Source of the DNA: Bombardia bombarda
Taxonomy: Eukaryota > Ascomycota > Sordariomycetes > Sordariales > Lasiosphaeriaceae
DNA length: 64,000 nt
Direction of reading: 5' to 3'
Assembly (NCBI GenBank): GCA_030512295.1
Contig: JAULSR010000002.1
Span: 1,860,001-1,924,000, forward strand
The stretch's first letter is position 1. Each line of letters opens with the position of its first letter. Shown here piece by piece: positions 1 through 12,252 of the stretch. The translations under genes and the position numbers were made by a program. The notes beneath the pieces are model-generated. The model saw only the letters and a list, made by a program, of their open reading frames with translations. It ran no database searches and was not told the DNA's origin.

Positions 1-235
1 TATCAATTGCTCGAAGAATGATAGTAACTGTCATTTTACGTTACATGATCTGTATCTCGAAAATTGCTTAGATCAATTTCATTACTGCTTGTTTGTTACA
101 ATTTCAAGCCTTCATGAGCACCGACCCGTCTCTTATCCAAACAACTAGAATAGACATGTACACAGACATGCCTCCTATTTATATAATGTACATATCGAAC
201 ATCGTTAACCTCCAGAAGGAAAAGAGGAGGAAACG
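1..235. other. Gene-free left edge
   Basis: AT-rich sequence downstream of the stop codon of the zinc-cluster factor. It probably contains that gene's 3' untranslated region. No coding sequence or RNA gene is recognised here. Confidence 0.5.
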
Positions 236-1903
236 TCATATATAAAAAGCCGTCCATCCGAAGCCCAAATATAATCCTTGTACATATACTCGCTGACCAT
301 CCTCGCTTTCGTCGCGGGGGGGTCTCAGCACCAGTCCGCTTCCCAGATCCTGCAAGGAACCTATGAGGCTCTCGACCAGCGGCGGCAGCGGCTTACCACG
401 GACCGGGAAGTTTTCCCGAAAGAGACCTTGGGCGATCGTGAGAACCATGCCGGGGTTAGATAACGGCCCTACACCGGCGTCTGTTCTCGCATTATCTCCT
501 CTATCGGCTGTGTTATGCTGCAGCCCGGGAATGCCCCTGTTGAGCTGTAAAAATGCTCTTGTCTCTCTGTTCTCTTCGCCATCCAGCAGGACAAGTGCGG
601 ACAATGAGGTCAAGCTTACCGATACCAAAGGCTGCAAGAAACTTTCTGCAAGCTCCGTCTTTCGTTTGAACCCGCTCCATAGACCTATGTCCAACTGTAG
701 CATATATGCTTGGAGACAATCAAGCCGCCGCGTGTTGAAATTACTGGCTTCAAACTGGATAATATCAGATTCCAAAATCTTGAATAGACATGATGCTGTG
801 GACAAAGTCTTACAATTGTTGCAAGGCGTTGTCTAACAACCTCTTGCATTGCAAGACCAAACTGCCAGACTGATGGTACGGCAATGAAGGATGCACCATT
901 GGCTGTGACCGACGCGAGCAACTCGGGAAGTGTTTCCTCGGGATTCAAAGAGGGCGAATGTATCCAACTGTCACATTGATGCCTATCGTGCACAAGATGA
1001 GCTTGCAAGAGGTAGTTGAAAAGATCTAGAGAGGGAAAGGACAGGGCGCGACTCGGATCCTTGTTCTCAGCTAGTACCATGGAATAAAGACGGTCCCTAG
1101 TGACAGCAGACATCTTCAGTCGCTTCAGCCACCTCTCGGGGAGTTGGTTAAAAGTCGACGAGTGAGGGAGCACATGCTCATGCGAGTGCAGACTCTCGGT
1201 ATCTCTTCGTACATTCTCAATTGGCTCTATATCCCACAGCCAAGGCGATCGCTTGAATGCAGCATGATGGCGGGCAGACTCTGCATGGGCCCGACTGCCC
1301 GTCTCGGATGACAAGTTCCCCTTGGACTGGTGGGGGCTTGGGTCGTTTGATTCAAGCTGGGGGATTGCGAAAGTGTCGAAGTTGAGATTCCAGGATGTGA
1401 AGTCCATATCCGGAAAGAAGCCATGCATGGGGAAGGTATGGGCAAGGTAATCATAAATGAACCCCTCTAAGACGAGCTCAGAGGCGAACATGTCTTGCAC
1501 ACCGACGACGGGCATATTATGATATGAGTTTATACCATAGCCACCAGGGGCGGCGCCGTAAGTAGGGGTGGCCGTCATGTCGGGAACCATTGTGAGTTCG
1601 CTGGCAGACGGCAAGTGAAGGAAATGGACTCGGGATAAAAGTTAGCATCTTGCACTTCACTGATGTTGCAGGCAGTAGAAGCTACCGTCGCTGTCTGATA
1701 CGGTCCCGTATTTGCAAACGTGGCTTCTTGGGCGCGGCCTCGCATGGCAAGCCCTTTTCGAGGCAGCGAGAGCAGGGCTTCTGGTCATCGCACTCTGCCC
1801 TGGATGTAACACAGCTGAGACATGCTTTGGCAGCGCGATTGCTTTGGCGTATTATGGCGCGACCGTTGTCCTTGTCATGAATTGTCTCGTGGCGAGCGAG
1901 CAT
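236..1903 (-). CDS. C2H2/Zn2Cys6 fungal transcription factor
   Basis: Probable nuclear DNA-binding regulator. The first visible exon (1686-1903) encodes a zinc cluster with six cysteines (CLSC near residue 28, then a spaced C, C, CSRC and C), as in Gal4-type binuclear clusters. Just before it, RDMLARHETIH looks like the second half of a C2H2 finger, a combination known in fungi. Intron 1601-1685 has a GCTAAC branch point and a CAG acceptor and joins exon 236-1600 in frame. The C-terminal part holds the conserved block around LDIGLWSGFKRK of this class. The frame shifts by one base at about 804-832: one extra T in the run at 804-806 would give about 527 aa, while a 62-nt intron is the alternative. 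An acceptor-like CTAAC..CAG lies directly upstream of the ATG, so a 5' exon with the missing CxxC may exist. I could not find it. The target genes are unknown. Confidence 0.75.
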
Positions 1904-3976
1904 GTCTCTGTCAGTAGTAGCATGGCAGTTAGTGCGCCGTCAGCTGGGCCGAGGGGAACTTTGGAGGGAGACCCTTGGGCCAAGGGGCCGACGGGAAACT
2001 GCCATTTTAATACTCGAGTCTGGCACTCAAGCCACCCTAAACTTTAATCCTCCCAGCAAGCACTACCTTAGGTACCTAGGGATACCCGTCTACCCACCGA
2101 CACACAGGGGTCCTCCAGGTACCTAAGGACGGGAGGTATTGGACTTTGCCCAGTTGCTGACGTTCAATAGCCCATCATTTTCTCCTGCACCGAAGACTAC
2201 ACAGTAGACTTACGTCCGCGTCGTACAAGCCTGGGTCGAGAAGAAGGATGAACTATGTAAAGAACCATGTTCGAGCTTCCTCTCCATTGGCTGAAACTAA
2301 TGTCAGGCTCATATACATGCCCATCCATCTCCCGAGCTACCTCAACAATATACTTTATCGTCACATTTGAGAGAGCTGGCTTGTCTCGAAATAGTCACTA
2401 TTCTCAAACGTCTGATAGCCCTATCAGCCAGGGCATGGCGTATTGCAGTGTCCACAAGCCCGGCCTGGAATAACCCAGACAGCCTGTTCTTCTGTGGAAC
2501 ATTTTGGGCAACGAACTCCGGGAAGCTGCCGACGACGCAGCATGTCAGCTTGATTCTTACACATGTAATATGACTTTTGCGGAAGATGACCGTACCATGA
2601 TGGCTGATGTCGGGTGTGCAGATTGCTCGGTATGCTTGCGGTGTATGAATGATACTCCTGATAGATGGAGAGATTTATGTGGCTAAAAGCAGGGAAGGCT
2701 GGATGAGAGAAAGTATGGGAGAGAAGGAGACAGAGCCGGTCGGTGATGGGGATGAGGACAAGGCTTTTTATATTTTCTGGGACGCCCAAGAGACGGCAGT
2801 ACGCTGCCATGCCATCCAGCCGGGAACTAGCCCGTAGCCGTAGACAAAGAAATACACACCGCCATCTCCCTCCCCCCTCTTTATTATCGTGCCCTTCAGT
2901 GGCATTGTCCATTGGAGCAGCATGATAGGGAGCTCATGACATGGTGAACAGACGCAACACGGGCTGCTGCAGAAGGCAGAGACGCATCACGCTCGGGATT
3001 GCCTGACCTACTATCCCTTCGCCCGAGGAGGGGCGGCAGGCTGTGACGATGTACGAACAGACACTGAAAGACTAGTGATTTTAACGTGGGTATAGTACTG
3101 TGTAGACTTTGAATGTGCTCGGTAACTACCTAGGGTGTAGGCCAAAGAGTAACAAGACTGGTGACGTCAATATCACAAGCAAAAGTGCAAGTCTGTGTTC
3201 AGTCCACCGGGATGGACTTGCATATTTCACCGCAAACGAGCTCATAGAATGCTGGGGGCGTCCAGTAGAAATTCGGTTATACAGCAAAGGCAAACAATAA
3301 TGTGCAGACAAGCAGGGAGCGCCCTGTTCAAGATCGGGCTGGTCAGTGGAAACTGCAGGTGCCCTCTCCCTTGGTTGCCCGCATTGATCCTCACTTGCGG
3401 CTATGGTACCCCCCTTATGACATCGGGATTCGTTGGAGGATGTAGATTGGTGTGGTCGTACACACTGTGTATGTACTCGTCCCAGCTCACCGACACCACC
3501 TTTAACATACAATCTGCCACCCATCTTTCCTGTTTGCACCCTTCTGGGAAACGCACCCTGTCGTCGTGGCTTTCTGGCGTTGACACAGCGAACTGATTGG
3601 TTTGCTTGCTCGCATGTGCGGCAAGTGGATGAGGACGTACTCACCACAAAGAAGAATAGGGGCAAAGTCAAAGTATCTCGCTTTAACTGATCCAATTCCT
3701 CATCAACAGAGTCCATCAAAAGGGTATCCCAGAATCCACAAACCCATGCATTTCCCTGATGTGACGCCCTAAAACAAACGGCAATAAGTGAAGAAAGTAA
3801 TGCTAAAACGCCCAAGCCCTGCCAGTGATATATGCTCGCTCGCTCAAATCCATCCCAACCAAGTCTGCATGCTCCTCAAGATATGGAGCAACGTTTGAAG
3901 ATGATAAAAAAAAAAAAGACATAAGAGAAAAAAAAAGTATGAAAAGGAAATGGGGATCGGTGTGGCAGAAGTGTCA
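1904..3976. other. Intergenic region, promoter of zinc-cluster gene
   Basis: About 2 kb between the zinc-cluster factor and the 3' end of phospholipase C. It contains TAGGTACCTA-type palindromic motifs at about 2067-2129 and the possible small zinc-ribbon gene listed separately. The other open frames here have no recognisable features. Confidence 0.4.
2424..2534 (-). CDS. Possible small zinc-ribbon protein (C-terminal exon)
   Basis: Reading on the minus strand, this stretch encodes CPKC, then 16 residues, then a second cluster CGHCNTPC, followed by a stop at 2424. Two CxxC pairs separated by a tryptophan-containing segment resemble the zinc-ribbon or knuckle of short fungal proteins that end in a 'PGRAC.xCxxxC' block. 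Just upstream, a GCTGAC branch-like sequence and a GGCAG acceptor-like sequence suggest that this is the last exon of a spliced small gene. The first exon is not identified, so the 5' boundary is approximate. Function is unknown, and it could be a chance open frame. Confidence 0.3.
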   Translation of the reverse strand, partial: RRQLPGVRCPKCSTEEQAVWVIPGRACGHCNTPCPG

Positions 3977-6149
3977 TCATCGGACGACTTTGTCGATCCT
4001 AACGAACAGCTGGCTTTGGACCCTGCATGGATGGCGGTTTGGCAATGAAAGATCAATGGTGCGGTAGCCCTGCTGCAGGCGATCGAGACGGATACACGCC
4101 CATGCAACCAGGGAATCGCCGAAGTTGCTAGAGCTGTCTTCGACCTTGAATCTGTGTCACAGTCGTTGTATTGGCATTCAGAGCAGCAAGATGATAAATA
4201 GCAAATTGGGGAAAGCCCAGGGGTAAAGCTTACCTGACAAAGCTGATCTCCTCCTGAATCCCGCCAACGTCGAAAAAGCCAAATGGAACAGCGTCCTTGC
4301 CCCAATCAGGATTGTTGGTTGTGCTAGGTTGCGTCTCCCGTATATAGTCTGTCGAAGATTTATTCTGCTTTTCCACGTGCAGCTCGACCTTGACATGGGG
4401 GCGGAAATTCTTGTCACCTCCGATACCGACCCCGTTCTGCCTACGGTCGTCGGGTAAAGGCAGATACTGACCAGCCAAGACGGTGATGCAGAGATTCAAA
4501 GTACGCTTGGGAATGGCGTCGTAGTCGACCGTGTCCTGCGCCCGGAAGCCAGGCGGCTTGAGGACCCACCCGTCGGTATTGGCAAACATGGCGTCGTTGA
4601 GCATCATGCCCTCGTCCGTTTTCTGCCAGTTCATGGCCACCATCTGCACGCCCCTCCGCCAGTGAAAGCTAGGATCCGGATTACTACTATCGACCCGGAG
4701 ACCCTTTGGGTATATACGCATGAAGTAGTTACGATTATGGGAAAAGATGTCGTTGCAAAACCTTTTGCCGTCCTGGACCAGATCCGAGAACTGGTCCTCG
4801 CTCAGGCTGAAGATGTGGCTTGGGCTCCGTGCCGATAAAGATCGCTTGTCCTTGAAATGCTCACTATGGGTATAGATGGCCAGCGCAGCGAGCGCCCTGG
4901 AGATGGGTGGTTTGGCGTTGATTGCTAAAGACGATGGCCGTCCCCGGTCGGCCTCGATGTCTGTCGTCGAGGTGTCGAGTCGCTTCACCTTGATCAGGAT
5001 CTTGTTACGCAATTCGCTCAGCCGAGGCTGCCGTTGTGAAGGATGGCAAAAGTCGAAGGGCTTGTCGAGGAGGAGACCTGCCCATTCCTGCTTCATGATC
5101 TCCACCATGAGTTCCTGCTGCTCACGGTCCGCGCCAACCTCGAGACTAATGATGAGCGGCAACGGATTCTTGACGAACGCGTGCTCCCGAATGGCGCGGC
5201 AAACGTCCCGAAACCCAACCGGAGACGTCATGGTGCCGTGATGATATACCAGGGGCTCCCCTCTGCTATGGACTTTTGTCGCTGGCTTGTAGTCCTCCAG
5301 ACGCTCAGTCAACTCCTTGGGGTCTAAACTCGTTGAGCTCCCTCGCGCGGCTGGAGGCGGCAAGAACGGCGAGGTAGCGCTAGGCTCGCGACTGTGGTGA
5401 CGGCTTATCCTGTCGGATCCAAGCGGGCTTCCAATAACGTCCAATGCATCGGCGGCAAGTCTTGAAACCGAATTGGACGATAGGTGTCGATGATGTTCGC
5501 GGTGTGGCGATTTGGAGGGGGTACGGGAGACGACGCCGTTCCAAACGTCGATTTCAATACATCTGCAACCATTCTCCAGCACAGTCTTGTAGGCTTGGGT
5601 TGAACTCTTGGACGAGAGCTGGTTTCCTTCTAGATAGGTATTGTGACTGCTGCTGATGAAGTAGTTGCTGATGGGATGGCCCCAGTCCTTCTCTTCGGCC
5701 CTTGGTTTCCGTGCCGCCTGCCACGCCTCCTCGTTATTGGCCCAGTACCAAAAGAAGTCCTCAAAGGTGAAGTTCTCGATCTTTGGCAGCTCGGGATCGG
5801 CCACGCCCTGCATCAATTTGAGGAATTCGATAAATTTTCCCCATGATAGTAGCCTGTCGCCGGCACGGGCCGTGTCGTAGATGCGCAGTACGTGTCCCCT
5901 AACTGACTCGTGGTAGTGGTGCAAGTACTTCTGGCGGCGTCCGTCCTTTGTCAGAAACGTCTTCAGATCGCTGCCGTGGGCGGCCCCGAGCAGGGCGGCG
6001 GTGTACAGGGCGGACTGCGGTTCGGATGGCGAGCCCCGTCGAATAGTCGTCATTCTGCGGATGAAGGCCGACTTCTTCTCCTTCTTCTCCTTCTCCTCCT
6101 TCTCCTCCTTCTTCTCCTTCTTCTCTCGACATAGGAGCTTGAGACACAT
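3977..6149 (-). CDS. Phosphoinositide-specific phospholipase C (PLC-delta type)
   Basis: Hydrolyses phosphatidylinositol 4,5-bisphosphate to IP3 and diacylglycerol at the plasma membrane. Exon 1 (4234-6149) and exon 2 (3977-4151) are joined over an 82-nt intron with a GTAAGC donor and CACAG acceptor, giving 696 aa. Domains in order: a Lys/Glu-rich N-terminus; an EF-hand-like region (about 40-140); the X domain starting near 155, with the catalytic SSSHNTY histidine and the EIDVWNG strand; the Y domain (about 420-535); and a C2 domain (about 540-690) whose last strand lies in exon 2. Roughly 75 Ser/His-rich residues are inserted within X, between EIDVWNG and the second catalytic histidine (YHHG); insertions here are usual in fungal PLCs. 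The Lys/Glu tract (residues 9-26) is encoded by a TTC/TCC microsatellite. A downstream ATG (MTTIRR) after this tract is an alternative start. Confidence 0.92.
6069..6125. repeat. TTC/TCC microsatellite inside PLC coding sequence
   Basis: An imperfect pyrimidine tract of TTC and TCC triplets, read on the minus strand as a Lys/Glu-only segment near the N-terminus of the phospholipase C. Length changes by whole triplets would keep the frame. Confidence 0.8.
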
Positions 6150-8629
6150 GGTCGAGCTATGCTAGTCCTCGAGGGGGGGCGGGGTGCCAGTGGTTACTAT
6201 CTACAACGCATTGGACCAAACTGCGACGAAGCCTGAGCCTGGGACGCGAATGTGGACGAGGAAGAAGAGCAAGACATGCAACGGATGAGAGCCACGAGAC
6301 AAGGAAAAAAAAAGGAAAAAAAAATATGGGCGACTAAGCTAGCTTTTGAGAGGATAAGCCCCCCGAATCTGGGGAGGGGTGGCGAGGCATGTCAGCAAAT
6401 ACTACACAACCGAAGGATGGAATAGATGGAGCGGATGAGCTTCAGCTCTGGGCCCAGAGCCTCGCCCCGCGTTGTTGGCCAACAACCCCAATTGGCCCCC
6501 AGGGCAGTTGCATCCCGACCCACCCATTCCGTCCCGCCCAGTCGTGAGCCCAAGGACGTGGTTCAGGTACCGAAGTACCTGGAAGCACACACACTCTACA
6601 AGTCTGCTACGTAAATAGGTACCTACCTACCTTACTAAAGGGACGTAAAGAGAAAGCCTGCCCGCTTTGGGGTGGGGGCTGTGCTGTCGGTGAAGACGAC
6701 GTCTTGCGACCCTCCAGCCTTACCCATAGAGATCTGCAGCGTACTGTAACAGTATATTGGACTTAGCCTGTGCAGTACGGATACCTAATCGTCAATTGCC
6801 CAGCTTGGAGGGGGCCTGGAGACTGGGTGACTGGCTCACTGCCCAGAGCGGCGAGCCCCAGATTAGTGATCTGATGGGCGTCTGCACTCTGAGCCTGTGC
6901 CCCGGCCCTTGGCTTGAATTGCAGTGTACGGGTATGACTTGCCCATGATGCAGCAATCCAGACAATCCAGACATTGGTTTTTTTTAAAAAAAATCCCAGT
7001 TTGCAACATCAGCAGTGCACTCCGTACACACATCCTCGACTGCTATTCTAGTTTCTATCCCTACATGCACTCGTATCATTGCAGCAAAAACACGCAGTTG
7101 CAGCTGCACTACCTACACTTCCGGCCCCGTCCATCCATCACCGCACAGCCCCCCTCCCCGAGGCACAGCACTGACACGCTACTACTGCACCACATATACT
7201 GGTTATGTCACTCAGGGCCACAGACGACACCTGATGATACCCATCTTCGCGCATTAATAAATCACAGCAAAAGATGATGTAAGGTTCTTGTTGGACACTG
7301 CAATCCCATGCCCCTTTCAGCCAACCTCCCGGCAGTCAGCCAGTTACAGATACAGCACCTAATCGACGCCGCTGGCCACCACCACCACGCAGAAAGAGCC
7401 GGCCACAAGACGTTGAGCAATAAACGGCTAACTCTTGATGGCGGCGGCGGCGGCTGCTGCTGCTGCACGCCACGGCCCCCCCCCCCCCCGTGCGGGGACC
7501 ACGGCTAAGCAGTTAGCAAGCAAGCTAGTCAGTCAATCAGCAGCAGCATCGCCTCCCCCTCTCTTTTTTCTCGCGTGCTATCCTGTGCTCTGTGCTACAT
7601 ACAGCACGCACAGCTTATTACAGATTCATCAAGGCTGTGCACCATGGCCGGCCAAACAGACAGATGTGTCGAATAGAGTGCATGTATGCCACCGAGACCG
7701 CAGGCCGGCTGCATAGGTAGTGATGAGCCAGCTGAAATACCCAATGTGGAAACATACATAACTTGAGGAGCTTACTCAATACTACCTTAAGTACCCACTA
7801 GAAGTACACCCGCCTTGACCGCTTGCTTTGCTCCTTTGCTGCTTTTTTTTTTTTTTTTTTTTGCTTCATACGTACTACACACAACACTGGATCACCAACT
7901 AGACATGCACAAAAAGTCTGATAATGCTGCATCTTATATTAACTTTAATATACTACATTCTAATGTGCAGCACAAAGCCTTGATAAAACCATATGCTGAG
8001 GTCACCTATCTTGATATACTCTCAAGACATACCTAAGGTAGTCCCCTCCCTTCTCCCCCTCTTCCCAAACCCCCCGATACCTTCCCCCAACCGGGTATAT
8101 AGAGTTTAGACTTTTCGGACCAGTCAGTTTCAATTTTGAACTCTCATGTTCCTCAAACCAGCAAATAGATTCCCCACAACAGAAAATCACAAGGAGACCA
8201 CCCATCTTCACCTGAATAATCCATTCTCCTGGATTTGAAATGATCGTTGCCTCGTTTGGATATGTATGACTAACGCCTGACAGTGCCGACAGCCCCCGCT
8301 ACTATGCAAAGGATGTGAAAAAAAAAAATGTATCAAAAAATCAAATGAAATGAGAGCAGACGGCGATACGTCTATGTGTTCGGGTGATGGCGTCGAAAAC
8401 TTGTAGCGTACAGTTCCAGGCAGTAGTGTTTCGACGTACAACCAGCTGGATTTGAGATTATGACGGGGGAAAATATCCCCCAAGTATATGCTGTGCCCCG
8501 GATTCCAACCCGGGTTGAAGAATGAATGTCCCAACGCCAACCATGCAGAAAACAACGCTGTTGAATGATGACAGAAAAATGATACAAAAAGAAATGAAGC
8601 GGCTTTGTTCGCCAATGTTTGAACGGCCA
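6150..8629. other. Intergenic region, PLC promoter side
   Basis: About 2.5 kb upstream of PLC and downstream of the disordered-protein gene. It holds homopolymer tracts (A runs near 6305, C run at 7481-7490, T run at 7843-7862) and TACCTA motifs near 6617-6630. No convincing coding sequence was found. A short stretch near 8495-8520 looks like a tRNA T-arm but has no cloverleaf. Confidence 0.4.
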
Positions 8630-11600
8630 TCAGCCCCAGATCGGAGCGTTGCGATATGCGGGCGAGTTGTAACTGTGCAAGACACGATACGGTATATTAG
8701 ACTCGTAGCTCACGCTTTGATTCCGGTGATGATTGCCCCTTGGTACGTGGGGTGGATAACGACCGTACTGTGTCCGCTCCCCGGCTACGGGGTCATAATG
8801 GTTCATGCTCCCGGGATCAAATGCCGGTTTCGAAGGGGCAGTATAGCCGTTCGACATCGAAGGAGCGAAGCCCTGTTGAGGGCGACTTTGTTGATGACTG
8901 TACCCATCATAGCTGGACCGATGTCTAAGTGGGGGCTGAGGCGTTCGAACTTGCCACGCCTGGGCACTGGCAGGGCGTTGGATCCACAATCCATCCTGGC
9001 TGTGACTGGAAGAGAGCGAACTATGCCGACTAACCCCGTTCAGAGACGTCTGGGAAGGCCGGCGGGTCATGCCATGGTCAGTTTGCACATCCCATCTTGG
9101 AGTTTTATTCTGAGATGAATACTGGGATTGCCTAAAGGACATGATCCGCCGCGGGTCCATCGGAGGAATAGGAGCCGAGACGGAGCTGTCCGGGCTATTG
9201 ATCACTGTTTGCTGGCGATATGGTTGGCCATGAATGCTTCCCTGGCTAGCCGTCCTCATAAGCGGCTGTGTAAATGAGCCGTCCTGAAGGCTTTCTCGAC
9301 TAGCTTTGCGGCCAAGGCTTGCTGTGGATGACTGTGGTCGCAAGGGCGGAGGTACCCTGAGGGACATTGGCCTTCTCGTCACCATGCTGACCGGGGGAGG
9401 TGTTCTTGGCTTGTTGCGGATAAACTGCGCTCTGGCCAGCAGTGGGCTGGGAAGAAACGGGGATGGTGTCTCCAAACTCGAGCTGGAGACGGATGACTTC
9501 GCCCCAGTCAACTTGAGGTTCAGTTTCCGTTCCAGAGACATTGTGAGACTCATCGCCCTCCCACTCGACTTCGGCGATGAAGGAGGGTTCGGTTCAGTAG
9601 CAGCCGATGCAACAGCGACGCTATACCCAGTGCTGCACATATCGATATTGGCCGAGTTGTGTGTTGTGACTTGAGCCTCAACTGGTAAGCCTGACTCTAT
9701 CGAGATCGTCGTCTCCTCCGACTCCTGCTGAATGCTCCCTTTCACGGGCTCCTGGCGGGTCGGTATCGGCTTTCTTGCTATCGGTTTCCGCGGCATCACT
9801 TGCGCCGCAACCTGCGCAAGGGACAATGACATTAACTGTAGAGTATGTCTCCGGGCAGCTTGCTTCGTCTCGGGAGTATCACTGCTCTCCGCCTCCACCT
9901 CGAGAACTGTTGGAACGGTTGGAACACTTGGGATGACACTTGCGGCTTCAAAATTAGCCTCTACACTTCCTACACTGAAGATGGTCCTCAGCGTGTCCTT
10001 GCTTGAACGGGGTTTGAGGGCCAGTCTCTTGGTCGTCATGGGGAATAATCCAGAGTGTTCGTGGAGCTTGTGCTCCACATCCTGCGGGATAGATGGAATA
10101 TCCGTCTTCTCCAAGACGTGAGTCGTGTGGACTGTAAGCGGTCCAGTCGCAGGACGACGCGCCCCGCTCAAAAGTCGTTGCAGCTTACTGGGCCTACGCG
10201 TCCCACTTCCTATACTTAAAGTAGAGCCTGAGTTATCTGATCTCCCAGATCTCGTGCTCATCGGCGTGAGTGACATGGACCCGGGTGATCTAGGTCCAGT
10301 GCTATCATATGGCAAGACGCAACTGATTGGCTTAGGAATTTGTCGACTTCTTCTCGAAGCGTTCGATGCGGACCGAAAGCCCCCCTTTGCCTGACCATGA
10401 GCAGAATGGCTCTTTCGTGGGCTTGCAGAGCTTGGGATAAAATTCTTCGGCGGCACAGGAGGAGGAGGAGGTTCTCTTTGAGGCGGGGGATATGTCTCGT
10501 CAGTCTCTCATCTTCGGATTGAGCGATTGCATCTCTTTCATGAAGTTGGGTCTTCAGCTGGAACGAACGCAATGATACGTTGGAGCTGTAACCTGAGTCT
10601 GCCTTGGTCAATGGCTTGTGAGCGAATTCGGAGACAGGACTCTTTGCGGAAATGAAGCCACTGTCGGCCCTCTCAAACGTTTTTTGCATTGCATTCGCAG
10701 GGGCCTGGCCATGTTGGGACTTTGCACTAGGATCCAGACGAACGTCGAGAACCTCAACTGACGAGTACTCAGGCTGAGAATCGTCTTCAAACAGCTGGTC
10801 CTCCAAAGCGGTGGTCTTGGATGTGGTTTCTAGCTTCGGGCTCAACGGATGATCGTCAAAGACGAAGGGACTGAAGTTGATGTCCGACAAATATGTGTGC
10901 GAATCGGTCGTGACTATCGCGACGTTGTCTGCCGCAGTTCCCAAGACCTGGTTAGACACGTCCATGCTCATGAATGAGGAAGCTATTGGGCTCAACGACA
11001 CAGCACGTGGCCGCGGTGCCTCGATTGTCTGGATGACCGCCGGTGGTTGCTCAACGCTCTGCAGCACCTCATTGAGGACGACATTTGATTCGAGCGGCTG
11101 TGACCCTGAGAAATAGTCACTGCGGACGCCAGTCTCGCTCTGGCCGCTATTCCCACCTTCGCGTTCCTTCTCGACTTCAATGCTCGCGGGGCTAGCTGCG
11201 CCATTGGTTATGCGCAGTGAGCCAAGCTTGAAGGCACCCGTCGACTGGTAGTCATCTTCGCATGGTGTCACCACACGCTGCAGAGTATCCGGGTCGGCTA
11301 TTCGAGGTGGCATCGATATGATACCGCCCCTGTAGGATTCGAAGGACGGCTGGCGAGAAAGGTTTGGTGTGGTGGGATGGCTGAAGCGAACGTTGGGCCT
11401 CGTCATAACAGGACTGTTCCGAAAGGAATTCGCTCGCGTAGCTACGCCGGGGGTTTGAATAATCGATCGCCTCCGAACAGGCATGTACAGCGACAGATCC
11501 GAGTTCGCGCGACTTATAGGGGTGCTCGCCGGATATATTTGATTTGCTGGGTCTGCAGGATTTGAGCACTTCCATGTTGTCTCGCTTACTACCGACAGCC

Positions 11601-12252
11601 TGTTTTCAGATATTGTCGTTGCGTGCTCAAGTGTCGGCTCTTCGACGAGGTTCAGCAAGCGCTTTGCCTCGTAGGATCCCATATCATAATTCCATGAAGC
11701 ACGGGACCGAGGCTGCCCTGGCCAGATGCTAAGACAAGAAATGGTTAGCAAATTGGGTCCCAAGGGGGCCGCGAGTACCTACTTCTCGGGAGCCGGTTGA
11801 GCATAGTACGAGAGAGCAGACTCGTACGTCATCGAGTTGGCCCTGTCCAGCTTGTCTGCCACCCGCGAGACTGGGCCAACGCTATTCCGCCTCTCGGATT
11901 TGGGCGGCTCCTGTGAAGACTTGGAGCGGAAAAGGCTCCGTCGTTTGCTCTCGGTTTGCTGGACAGATACGACTGATGGCCTCGCTTCAAACCCTTGTTC
12001 AGAATCGTCGAAGTCTTCGCCGAGGCTTTCAAGGGCAGGCGATGAGGCTGTCGAGGACTCGGGCGTCGGGGGCGGGGGCATGGAGCTCATACGGGCATTG
12101 GAGAAACGTCTGGTGCTGTTTGAGAAGCTGGAGAGAGCGCTGGGACTTAACAGGCCGGCTGCTGTAGTAGTAGTAGGGTTGCCCGTCCTCGGCTTGGACA
12201 GCTTATGGGATTGCTTCCGAGGAAGCTCGGTGGTGGACTGGGTGTTCCCCAT
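8630..12252 (-). CDS. Large Ser/Pro-rich disordered protein, likely N-myristoylated
   Basis: Exon 1 (11783-12252) begins MGNTQS, which fits the N-myristoylation consensus (Gly2, Ser6) and suggests membrane attachment. A 54-nt intron (11729-11782; GTAGGT donor, TTGCTAAC branch, TTAG acceptor) leads to exon 2 (8630-11728). The protein would be about 1,189 aa. It is dominated by Ser, Pro, Arg and Thr, with many short RRxS-type sites and repeated ADSG(F/Y) motifs near the middle, and has no recognised enzymatic domain. The frame breaks once, at the five-G run 10485-10489; adding one base joins the two long open halves through a proline-rich stretch. I cannot name the family. Similar long low-complexity proteins are common in filamentous fungi and are often annotated as hypothetical. 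A signalling or cortical scaffold role would be a guess based on the lipid signal only. Confidence 0.75.

Noticed and set aside
8490..8530. tRNA-like T-arm (cccgggttggaatccgggg on the minus strand)
   Set aside because: No matching acceptor stem, D-arm or anticodon arm could be placed around it.
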